A DNA stretch of 33,188 bases. It comes from an uncultured Hyphomicrobiales bacterium. Lineage in GTDB: Bacteria > Pseudomonadota > Alphaproteobacteria > Rhizobiales > Xanthobacteraceae. Numbering within the stretch: the first letter of the stretch is position 1; each line of letters opens with the position of its first letter. The notes beneath the pieces were generated by a model. It saw only the letters and a list, made by a program, of their open reading frames with translations, did no database searches and was not told the origin of the DNA. Positions 1 to 7,616 of the stretch are shown here, one piece after another. The position numbers and the translations under genes are program-made. Location: NCBI GenBank assembly GCA_903892675.1, contig CAITJJ010000082.1:1-33188 (forward strand), in the 5' to 3' direction.

Positions 1-2
1 GC

Positions 3-197
3 CTCGACCCGGCGACGCCGGCCGCGGCGATTGCCCGCGCCACGCGGCCCGACCAAGAGGTCATTGCCGCGCCGATCGCCGAACTGCCGGTGCTGCTGGC
101 GCAAGCCGCGCTGCCGGGGCCGGTGCTGGTGATGATCGGGCGGGCGATGGAAAGCCTGGGCGACTCGCAACCGCAACGGATCGCCAGCACGGCCTAG
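3..197 (+). CDS. Uroporphyrinogen-III C-methyltransferase (siroheme synthase type), C-terminal fragment, 5' truncated by window edge
   Basis: Frame 3 reads LDPATPAAAIARATRPDQEVIAAPIAELPVLLAQAALPGPVLVMIGRAMESLGDSQPQRIASTA*; the 'GPVLVMIGRA' ending is typical of CobA/CysG-type methyltransferases. Confidence 0.75.
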   Translation, partial: LDPATPAAAIARATRPDQEVIAAPIAELPVLLAQAALPGPVLVMIGRAMESLGDSQPQRIASTA

Positions 198-198
198 G

Positions 199-239
199 AC
201 TCCTCGGGCTCCTGCGCTAAACAGGAGCCCACGAGGAGT
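199..239 (+). terminator. Strong stem-loop between the methyltransferase stop and the tetR start (terminator and/or SD-sequestering hairpin)
   Basis: ACTCCTCGGGCTCCTG (199-214) pairs with CAGGAGCCCACGAGGAGT (222-239), with a 2-nt bulge. The right arm contains the GAGGAG Shine-Dalgarno just before ATG 243. Confidence 0.5.
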
Positions 240-242
240 TTA

Positions 243-914
243 ATGGAAGGCAGTCAGCCTAAATCTCAGGTCAAGCCGCGCGCCGCCAGCCTGACGCGCG
301 ATCCCGAGCGTACGCGCGCGGCGATCCTGCGCGCCGCGACCGCCGAGATCACGGCCAAGGGGCTGACCGGCGCACGGGTCGACGCCATCGCGGCGCGGGC
401 CGGCGTCAACAAGCGCATGCTCTATCACTATTTCGGCGACAAGCAGGGCCTCTATCTCGCCGTGCTCGAACACACTTACGCGGCGATCCGCGCCGCGGAA
501 ATCGGCCTCAACCTGACCGAACTCGATGCCGCCGCCGGCATGCGCAGACTGGTGCTGTTCACCTGGCAATATTTCATCGACCACCCGGAATTCTTAAGTC
601 TGCTGGCGACAGAGAATATGAACCGGGCGGCTTATCTCAAGACCTCGAAACAAATCCGCACGCTGCATGCGCCGCTGGTCGGCATGATCGAGGTGCTGCT
701 CAAGCGCGGCGCCGCAGAGAAGGTGTTCCGCGCCGGCATAGACCCGATCGAGCTTTACATCAGCATCGCCGCGCTCGGCTTCTTCTACATGTCGAACCGG
801 CACACACTCTCGACCATCTTCGGCGAGAATCTCAGCGCGCCGGAACGGCTGGCGCGGCGCGGCGAACACATCGTTGAAGTCATCCTCGCTTTTCTGAAAC
901 CCACTAAATCCTGA
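243..914 (+). CDS. TetR/AcrR family transcriptional regulator
   Basis: N-terminal HTH 'RAAILRAATAEITAKGLTGARVDAIAARAGVNKRMLYHYFGDKQGLYLAVLE' is a classic TetR domain. Confidence 0.93.
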   Translation: MEGSQPKSQVKPRAASLTRDPERTRAAILRAATAEITAKGLTGARVDAIAARAGVNKRMLYHYFGDKQGLYLAVLEHTYAAIRAAEIGLNLTELDAAAGMRRLVLFTWQYFIDHPEFLSLLATENMNRAAYLKTSKQIRTLHAPLVGMIEVLLKRGAAEKVFRAGIDPIELYISIAALGFFYMSNRHTLSTIFGENLSAPERLARRGEHIVEVILAFLKPTKS

Positions 915-962
915 TCTTTTGCCCTCCGACGGGTCTTGACGGACCCCGGTCCGTCTCTGCAT

Positions 963-980
963 AGTAACCGTATAGTTACT
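963..980. promoter_or_regulatory. Operator-like inverted repeat AGTAAC-CGTATA-GTTACT, candidate TetR operator
   Basis: Perfect 6-bp arms in the tetR/oxidoreductase intergenic region, downstream of a TTGACG -35-like box (936-941). Closely matches a second repeat at 6077-6092. Confidence 0.55.
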
Positions 981-1030
981 TAACCGCGCCTGTAAGAGCG
1001 CCCGCTTAAAGCAATTTGGAGGACGGCTTC

Positions 1031-2185
1031 GTGGCAACCCGCAGATTAGGCATCGTGATGTACGGCATCACCGGACGCATGGGGCTCAACCAGCATCTGG
1101 TGCGCTCGATTGTGGCGATCCGCCAGCAGGGCGGCGTCCTGCTGCCGAATGGCGACCGCGTGATGCCAGATCCGATCCTGGTCGGCCGCAATGCCGAGAA
1201 GATCGCGGCGCTGGCCAGGCAGTACGGCATCGAACGCCACACCACCGACCTGACCGCGGCGCTTAACGATCCGAAGGACGAGGTATTCTTCGACGCGGCG
1301 ACGACGCAAATGCGCGCCGATTTGATTATGCAGGCGATGCAAGCCGGCAAGCACATCTATTGTGAGAAGCCGGTCGCCGACACGCTCGACAAGGCGATCG
1401 CGGTCGCCAAATTCGCCAAGGCCAAGGGCCTGAAGAACGGCGTCGTGCAGGACAAGCTGTTCCTGCCCGGTCTGCGCAAGATCAAGATGCTGCGCGAGGC
1501 CGGCTTCTTCGGCCGCATGCTCTCGGTGCGCGGCGAATTCGGCTACTGGGTGTTTGAAGGCGACTGGGGCCAGCCGGCGCAGCGGCCGAGCTGGAATTAC
1601 AAGAAGGCCGAGGGCGGTGGCATCATTCTCGATATGCTGTGCCATTGGCGCTACGTGCTCGACAATCTGTTCGGCAAGGTCGAGGCGGTAAGCTGCTTAG
1701 GGGCCACGCATATCCCCAAGCGCGTCGACGAAAACGGCAAGACCTATGAGGCCGACGCCGACGACGCGGCTTACGCGACGTTTCAGCTGGAAGGTGGCGT
1801 GATTGCCCACATGAACTCGTCATGGGCGGTGCGGGTGCAGCGCGACGACCTGGTGACGTTCCAGGTCGACGGCACGCACGGTTCCGCGGTCGCGGGCCTG
1901 ACCAAATGCGTGACCCAGGCGCGGGTCAACACGCCGCGTCCCGTCTGGAATCCCGATGTGCCGCAGACGATGAACTTCGCGTCGCAGTGGGAGGAAGTGC
2001 CGGACAATGTCACCTACGAGAACGGCTTCAAGATTCAGTGGGAAGATTTCATTCGCCATGTCGTCGCCGACACGCCGTGGCATCACGGCCTGATCGAAGG
2101 CGTCAAGGGCGTGCAGCTCGCCGAACTGGGTTTGAAGAGTTGGGCCGAGCGCCGCTGGCTCGACGTGCCGGAAATCAAGATTTAG
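1031..2185 (+). CDS. Gfo/Idh/MocA family oxidoreductase
   Basis: Rossmann-type N-terminus 'RLGIVMYGITGRMG' and 'GKHIYCEKPVADTLDKAIAVAKFAK' motif. GTG start at 1031 is preceded by GGAGGA (the ORF track starts at TTG 1016). Confidence 0.87.
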   Translation: MATRRLGIVMYGITGRMGLNQHLVRSIVAIRQQGGVLLPNGDRVMPDPILVGRNAEKIAALARQYGIERHTTDLTAALNDPKDEVFFDAATTQMRADLIMQAMQAGKHIYCEKPVADTLDKAIAVAKFAKAKGLKNGVVQDKLFLPGLRKIKMLREAGFFGRMLSVRGEFGYWVFEGDWGQPAQRPSWNYKKAEGGGIILDMLCHWRYVLDNLFGKVEAVSCLGATHIPKRVDENGKTYEADADDAAYATFQLEGGVIAHMNSSWAVRVQRDDLVTFQVDGTHGSAVAGLTKCVTQARVNTPRPVWNPDVPQTMNFASQWEEVPDNVTYENGFKIQWEDFIRHVVADTPWHHGLIEGVKGVQLAELGLKSWAERRWLDVPEIKI

Positions 2186-2196
2186 GGAGCAGGATA

Positions 2197-3363
2197 ATGG
2201 CGACGCTTTCGCTTCCTCAGGCCGGCGGCAAATTCTCGGCCTACACGACGGGCGAGCCGATCCAGTTCCCGTCTAGAGCCGAAACCGCGCGCTTCAACCG
2301 CGTCGCTTACGCGGCCGCGCATGTCGTTGCCGATCCGCTGGCCGATAACGATCCCTGGCTTGATACCAATATCGACTGGGACAAGACGATCGCCTTCCGG
2401 CATTACCTGTGGGATCTGGGCTTTGGCGTCGCCGAGGCGATGGACACGGCGCAGCGCGGCGGCGGCCTTGATTGGAGCGCCGCCAAGCAACTCATCAAGC
2501 ATGCGCTGGAAGCGGCCAAGTCCCGGCCAGATGCGAAAATATGCTGCGGCGTCGGCACCGATCATCTCGCGGTCAGCGATGACGTCACTATCGACGACAT
2601 CATCCGAGCTTATGAAGAGCAGATCGAAGCCGTCGAAAGCATGGGCGGCCAGCTTATCGTCATGGCGTCGCGGGCGCTGGCGCGCGTGGCCAAGTCGCCG
2701 GCCGATTACGAGCGCGTTTATGGCCGTATTCTCCGCCAGGTGAAGGAGCCGGTGATCATTCATTGGCTCGGCGAAATGTTCGATCCGGCGCTGGCCGGCT
2801 ATTGGGGTTCGATGGACCATTCAGTTGCGATGGAAACGTGCCTCGACATGATGCGGGATAACGCCGCCAAGATCGACGGCGTAAAGATTTCGCTTTTGTC
2901 GAAGAACAAGGAAATTGCCATGCGCCGCCGTCTGCCGCAGGGCGTACGCATGTATACCGGCGACGACTTCAACTACGCCGAATTGATCGCCGGCGACGAG
3001 CAGGGCTATTCCGACGCGCTGCTCGGCATTTTCGACGCCATTGCGCCGGCAGCATCCGCCGGCCTGGCGAAATTGTCGAAGGGCGACCTGCAGGGCTTCC
3101 ACGGCATCATGGAGCCGACGGTGCCGCTGTCGCGCCATATCTTCAAGGCGCCGACGCGCTTCTACAAGACCGGCGTCGTGTTCCTTGCGTGGCTCAATGG
3201 CCTGCAGGACCACTTCATCATGGTCGGCGGGCAGGAGAGTGCGCGTTCGATCCTGCATCTCACGGAGTTATTCCGCCTCGCCGACAGAGCGCGCGTGCTG
3301 CACGATCCGGATCTGGCGGCATCGCGCATGAGCAAGCTGCTTGGCGTGCACGGGCTGGCGTAA
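2197..3363 (+). CDS. DUF993 family protein (dihydrodipicolinate synthase-like TIM barrel)
   Basis: ATG at 2197 gives 'MATLSLPQAGGKFSAYTTGEPIQFPSRAETARFNRVAYAAAHVVADPLADNDPWLDTNIDWDKTIAFRHYLWDLGFGVAEAMDTAQRG'. 'DGVKIS...YTGDDF' resembles the DHDPS Schiff-base lysine and GDD regions. Confidence 0.82.
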   Translation: MATLSLPQAGGKFSAYTTGEPIQFPSRAETARFNRVAYAAAHVVADPLADNDPWLDTNIDWDKTIAFRHYLWDLGFGVAEAMDTAQRGGGLDWSAAKQLIKHALEAAKSRPDAKICCGVGTDHLAVSDDVTIDDIIRAYEEQIEAVESMGGQLIVMASRALARVAKSPADYERVYGRILRQVKEPVIIHWLGEMFDPALAGYWGSMDHSVAMETCLDMMRDNAAKIDGVKISLLSKNKEIAMRRRLPQGVRMYTGDDFNYAELIAGDEQGYSDALLGIFDAIAPAASAGLAKLSKGDLQGFHGIMEPTVPLSRHIFKAPTRFYKTGVVFLAWLNGLQDHFIMVGGQESARSILHLTELFRLADRARVLHDPDLAASRMSKLLGVHGLA

Positions 3364-3365
3364 CG

Positions 3366-4196
3366 CTAGAGTTCGCCGGTCTGCGCGTTGAAGTGCTTGC
3401 GAATGGTCTGCGACAATTCGACAAAGGCCGGGTCCGCCAGCATGTCGAGCGTGCGCGGTTTGGCCAGCGGCACCTCGTAGACAGCGGCGATGGCGCCGGG
3501 CCGGTCGGTCATCACCAGAATGCGGTCGGCCAGGAACACCGCTTCCGGAATCGAATGGGTGATCAGTAGCACGGTCTTGCGCGTCTCGCGCTGGATACGC
3601 TGCAACTCGACATTCATGCGCTCGCGCGTCATGGCGTCGAGTGCGCCGAACGGCTCGTCCATCAGCACGATCTTCGGGTCGTGCACCAGGGCGCGGCAGA
3701 TCGAGGCACGCTGCTGCATGCCGCCGGACAATTGCCAGGGATATTTGTTCTCGAAACCTTCGAGTCCGACCATCTTCAACAGCGCATGGGCGCGCGCCTC
3801 GTATTTCTCGCGCGGCAGCCTTTTCACCTCGACCGGCATCATCACGTTTTTGAACACGCTGCGCCACGGCAGCAGCATCGAGGTCTGGAACACGATGCCG
3901 ACGTCGCCATGCGGCTTGGTGATGACGCGGCCTTCGATTTTGATCTCGCCGGAGGAAGGCGGCAGCAGGCCGGCGATCATCTTCAGCAACGTCGTCTTGC
4001 CGCAGCCGGACGGGCCGACCACGACGACGAATTCGCCGTCGGCGATCTCGAAGTCGATCGGCCGCAACGACGGTACATCGCCGTCGCGCGTCCGATAGGT
4101 TTTCGAAACGGCCTTGCCTTCGATAATCACGGACCGCGCCGCCTCGGAGGAGGCGGCGCGGTTGTCTCGCTTCAGTGGGGTGACGTTATTTGTCAC
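3366..4196 (-). CDS. NitT/TauT-type ABC transporter ATP-binding protein
   Basis: Walker A GPSGCGKTTLL, signature LSGGMQQR, Walker B IVLMDEPFGALDAMTRE; GTG start. Confidence 0.93.
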   Translation of the reverse strand: MTNNVTPLKRDNRAASSEAARSVIIEGKAVSKTYRTRDGDVPSLRPIDFEIADGEFVVVVGPSGCGKTTLLKMIAGLLPPSSGEIKIEGRVITKPHGDVGIVFQTSMLLPWRSVFKNVMMPVEVKRLPREKYEARAHALLKMVGLEGFENKYPWQLSGGMQQRASICRALVHDPKIVLMDEPFGALDAMTRERMNVELQRIQRETRKTVLLITHSIPEAVFLADRILVMTDRPGAIAAVYEVPLAKPRTLDMLADPAFVELSQTIRKHFNAQTGEL

Positions 4197-4220
4197 TGAC
4201 CTGTCTCTTTTATTGAGTGC

Positions 4221-5204
4221 TTACAAGCCCGCTTTGGGCAGGTAGTCGTTGGTGTAATAGGTCTTCACGTCGGCCTTGGCCTTGGCGTCGAGGCCACCAT
4301 ATTCGACCATGACGTCGACCGTCTCGGCGACATTCTTGTCGCTGACGCGCAACGGTTGCTTCGAGGCGCCGGCCGGATCCTTGTAGAGCGGAATGGTCAG
4401 TTCAAAGCCCTGCGTCAGGGTTTCGATCTTGCCGCCCTTCGGGTTGGCGTTGAGGATCGCCTGCGCCGCGTCCTTCGGATGCTTGGAGGCTTCCTCGAGC
4501 GACTTGACGCTGGCCGCCATGAAGCGGCGCACCAGGTCTTCGTTCGCTTTGAGGTACTCGGTGTTGGTGATGACCCCCGACGAGATCAGGTTGATGCCGT
4601 AATCCGAAAACTTTATCGGATAGACGTCCTTGCCGGTGGCGTCCTTGATCTTCATCGACTGGTCCATGACATAGCCGAGCAGGAGATCGGCCTGACCGTT
4701 GATCACCGCGTTGAGCTTGGTCACTGCGTCGCCCGAGACGGTCTTGAAGTCGGTTTCCTTCAGGCCGGTCTTCTTCAGGAACAAGGGCCAGATCTGCGAC
4801 ATCGAATCGCCCGGCGTAGTGGCGACCGTCTTGCCCTTGATGTCTTCGGCCTTCTTGATGTTCTTGTCGGCAAAACCCATCGCCGACATCGGGTTGGTCT
4901 GCAGCGCGACGCCGACGGCGACGACCGGCGCGCCCTTGACGGCGGCCCGCATCATCGTCGGCACGTCGACATAGCCGAACTCCACGGTCTTGGCGGCGAC
5001 CACATTGGTCACCGTGGCCGAACCGCGGCCTTCCTGGATTTCCAAATCGATGCCGTTGGCGGCATAGAAGCCTTTTTCCTTGCCGTAATAGAACGGCGCA
5101 TGCTCGCCATAGACGTACCAGTTGAGCATCAACGTGACCTTGTCGGCGGCCAGCGCGGGTCCGGCGATAAGGATCGCTCCGAGCGTAACAATCAATCGCA
5201 ACAT
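4221..5204 (-). CDS. ABC transporter substrate-binding protein (NMT1/THI5-like, NitT/TauT family)
   Basis: Signal peptide, then 'DKVTLMLNWYVYGEHAPFYYGKEKGFYAANGIDLEIQEGRGSATVTNVVAAKTVEFGY'. Confidence 0.92.
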   Translation of the reverse strand: MLRLIVTLGAILIAGPALAADKVTLMLNWYVYGEHAPFYYGKEKGFYAANGIDLEIQEGRGSATVTNVVAAKTVEFGYVDVPTMMRAAVKGAPVVAVGVALQTNPMSAMGFADKNIKKAEDIKGKTVATTPGDSMSQIWPLFLKKTGLKETDFKTVSGDAVTKLNAVINGQADLLLGYVMDQSMKIKDATGKDVYPIKFSDYGINLISSGVITNTEYLKANEDLVRRFMAASVKSLEEASKHPKDAAQAILNANPKGGKIETLTQGFELTIPLYKDPAGASKQPLRVSDKNVAETVDVMVEYGGLDAKAKADVKTYYTNDYLPKAGL

Positions 5205-5228
5205 GGTTCTCTCCCTGTGGTTTTATAG

Positions 5229-6032
5229 TTAGGCGGCGACGATAAAATCCTGGCGCTGGCTGGCGTGCCACGGAATGGCGAAGCGTTCGATCAAGTCGAG
5301 GATCCAGAACAGGATCACGCCGATCAGCGACAGCACGACGAGCGCGGCGAACATGGTCGGCAGTTCGAAATTGCCGATTGAGCGTTGCAGCACGAAGCCG
5401 AGGCCCGAGTTCGAGCCGACGAATTCGCCGACCACGGCGCCGACGACGGCGAGCGTGATCGACACCTTCAGGCCGGAGAAAATCGCCGGCATTGCGTGCG
5501 GCAATCTTACCATGTGGAATATCTGCAGGCGATTGGCTTCCATGGCGCGCGCAAGATCGAGCATGTCCGGCTCGACCGACTTGAAGCCCTGCACAGCCGA
5601 CACCACGACCGGGAAGAAGCCGAGGAGGAAAGCTGCCAATACTTTGGGCACCATGCCGAAGCCGAACCAGACCACGAACAAAGGCGCGATGGCGATCTTC
5701 GGAATCGACTGCGAAAACACCAGCAGCGGATAGACGTAGCTTTCGACCGTGCGTGAGCCGACGATCAGCATGGCCATCGGGATGCCGAACAGGGCCGAAA
5801 GAATAAAGCCCTGCACCGTGGCGGCGGTGGTCGGCACCGCCTGCGCCAGCAGCATCGGCCAGTCGGCCCACAAAGTCGCGATGACGTCGGCGGGTTTGGG
5901 CACCTGATAGGGCGGGATGCGGAACAGGCGGATCGCCAGGTCCCAGAAAACGACCAATAACACAAGAAATATCAACGGCTTGATCCAGTCAGCCTGGAGC
6001 AGCTTTTGCCATCCTGGTTTAGGGTCGGCCAT
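5229..6032 (-). CDS. ABC transporter permease (NitT/TauT family)
   Basis: Multi-spanning hydrophobic protein with the permease motif 'GFFPVVVSAVQGFKSVEPDMLDLARAMEANRLQIFHMVRLPHAMPAIFSGLKVS'. ATG at 6032 is preceded by GGGAGGA; the track's 6074 start overlaps the operator-like repeat. Confidence 0.9.
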   Translation of the reverse strand: MADPKPGWQKLLQADWIKPLIFLVLLVVFWDLAIRLFRIPPYQVPKPADVIATLWADWPMLLAQAVPTTAATVQGFILSALFGIPMAMLIVGSRTVESYVYPLLVFSQSIPKIAIAPLFVVWFGFGMVPKVLAAFLLGFFPVVVSAVQGFKSVEPDMLDLARAMEANRLQIFHMVRLPHAMPAIFSGLKVSITLAVVGAVVGEFVGSNSGLGFVLQRSIGNFELPTMFAALVVLSLIGVILFWILDLIERFAIPWHASQRQDFIVAA

Positions 6033-6076
6033 CGCATCCTCCCGGCCCGGCGTCTTGCAGTGCGCCAGTGCCACAT

Positions 6077-6092
6077 GTAACCATTTGGTTAT
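6077..6092. promoter_or_regulatory. Operator-like inverted repeat GTAACC-ATTT-GGTTAT, second candidate TetR site
   Basis: Same 16-nt architecture as 964-979 (GTAACCGTATAGTTAC versus GTAACCATTTGGTTAT), in the divergent ABC/enolase intergenic region. Confidence 0.55.
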
Positions 6093-6109
6093 TTAAGGAG
6101 GTGTGCGCG

Positions 6110-6187
6110 GTGGGGTCAAGTCAACAAGACGCGGCGAAAGCACGCCTTTCGGCCTATGCCGGGTCGCCCCGGCGGGGCCACGCATGA
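6110..6187 (+). CDS. Possible 25-aa leader peptide/uORF, ATGA-overlapping with the enolase-superfamily gene
   Basis: GTG at 6110 is preceded by AAGGAGG (6094-6100, 9-nt spacing). Translation (M)GSSQQDAAKARLSAYAGSPRRGHA*; TGA 6185-6187 overlaps ATG 6184-6186. No homology evidence available. Confidence 0.3.
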   Translation: MGSSQQDAAKARLSAYAGSPRRGHA

Positions 6188-7614
6188 TCAATTCCGCGGC
6201 ACAACTGCGCCTGATCGGCGCCGAACTCTACGAACGGCCGGTGAAACTGCGGCTGCCGTTCCGCTTTGGCGTCGTCACGTTACGCGAGGCGCCGCAGCTG
6301 TTCGTGCGCGCGCGTGTGCGCATGGCCGATGGCCGCGACGGCGAGGGCGTGTCGGCTGAACTGCTGGTGCCGAAATGGTTCGACAAGTCGCCGGAGCTTT
6401 CCAACGACGACAATTTCAATCAGTTGCGGCGCGCGGTGGCGATCGCGCTGCGGCACATGACCGGCGTTGGCGAACAGACTGCCTTCGGCATCACCGCCGC
6501 CGCCAATGCAGGCCATCGCGCCGAATGTTCGGCGAATGGCCTCAACGGGCTGGTGGCATCGTTCGGCATGGCTTTGATCGAGCGAGCGATCATCGACGCG
6601 CTGGGCCGTCTCGATGGCGTGCCTGCCGCCGCGCTGGTGCGCGACAACCGCCTCGGCATTGACGCCCGATTGACCCCCGATCTCGCCGGCTTCGATCTCA
6701 ATAGATTCCTCAGCGGCATAAAGCCTGCCGGGACAATTTTCGCACGCCACACCGTCGGTCTTGTTGACGCCATCACCCGCGCCGATACGCAAGGCAAGCG
6801 CCTCGACGACGGATTGCCGGAAAGTCTGGAAGAAGTCATCGCCGCCTATGGCCATGTCTATTTCAAGCTCAAGGTCGGCGGCAATGCCGACGCCGATATC
6901 GAGCGCTTGGCGCAGATCGCCGCCGTGCTCGATCGCGCCAGTGCGCCTTACAAGGCGACGCTCGACGGCAACGAGCAATATGAGAACGTCGATGCAGTGC
7001 TGGAGTTATGGCGGCGCATTGGCGAGGACAAAAGACTGGCGCGATTGAAGGCTTCACTCTTGCTGATCGAGCAGCCGATCACGCGCGCGCAGGCTTTGAG
7101 CAAGCCGGTGCATGCTCTGGCGCGGGATATCGCTGTCGAGATCGACGAATCGGATTCCGATTACGACGTGTTTCCGCGCGCCCGCGCGCTCGGCTATCAC
7201 GGCATTTCGTCGAAGTCCTGCAAGGGCTTTTACCGGGCGCTGCTCAACAGCGCCCGCGTCGCGCAGTACAATGAGCAGCACGGCGGCGGCTTCGTCATGT
7301 CGGCGGAAGATCTCACCACCCAGGGCGGCATTGCCGTGCAGCAGGATTTGTTGCTGGCCTCGTTGGTCGGCGCGATCCATGTCGAGCGCAACGGTCATCA
7401 CTATGTCGACGGCATGGCCGGTGCGCCGCCGGCCGAGCAGGAAGCCTGGCTCGCCGCGCATAACGATGTCTATCGCCGCGCCGGCAACGGCCGCGCCCGG
7501 CTCGATATCCGCGACGGCATGGTGTCGCTGCGAACGATCGCGCAGGCGAATGGGCTCGGCAGCGCCGTTTTGCCCGACTGGATGTCAATGAACCCGAGCC
7601 CGAACGCGGAGTGA
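6184..7614 (+). CDS. Enolase-superfamily enzyme (mandelate racemase/muconate lactonizing enzyme group)
   Basis: 'VYFKLKVGGNADADIERL' (KxK), 'ATLDGNEQY', 'LLLIEQPI', 'IAVEIDESDSDYDVF' and 'GISSKSCKG' follow the order of MR/MLE catalytic and metal-ligand motifs. ATG at 6184. Confidence 0.82.
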   Translation: MINSAAQLRLIGAELYERPVKLRLPFRFGVVTLREAPQLFVRARVRMADGRDGEGVSAELLVPKWFDKSPELSNDDNFNQLRRAVAIALRHMTGVGEQTAFGITAAANAGHRAECSANGLNGLVASFGMALIERAIIDALGRLDGVPAAALVRDNRLGIDARLTPDLAGFDLNRFLSGIKPAGTIFARHTVGLVDAITRADTQGKRLDDGLPESLEEVIAAYGHVYFKLKVGGNADADIERLAQIAAVLDRASAPYKATLDGNEQYENVDAVLELWRRIGEDKRLARLKASLLLIEQPITRAQALSKPVHALARDIAVEIDESDSDYDVFPRARALGYHGISSKSCKGFYRALLNSARVAQYNEQHGGGFVMSAEDLTTQGGIAVQQDLLLASLVGAIHVERNGHHYVDGMAGAPPAEQEAWLAAHNDVYRRAGNGRARLDIRDGMVSLRTIAQANGLGSAVLPDWMSMNPSPNAE

Positions 7615-7616
7615 CG

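Noticed and set aside
1822-2196. N-terminal 125-aa extension of the DUF993 ORF
   Set aside because: Reads out of frame through the oxidoreductase gene; ATG 2197 follows the oxidoreductase stop directly and begins the recognisable protein.
4356-5228. 290-aa plus-strand ORF
   Set aside because: Antisense shadow of the NMT1-like SBP gene; no domain signature, Arg/Asp/His-rich composition typical of high-GC mirror frames.
4402-5871. 489-aa minus-strand ORF
   Set aside because: Alternate-frame ORF spanning the SBP/permease genes; Arg-rich with no recognisable motifs.
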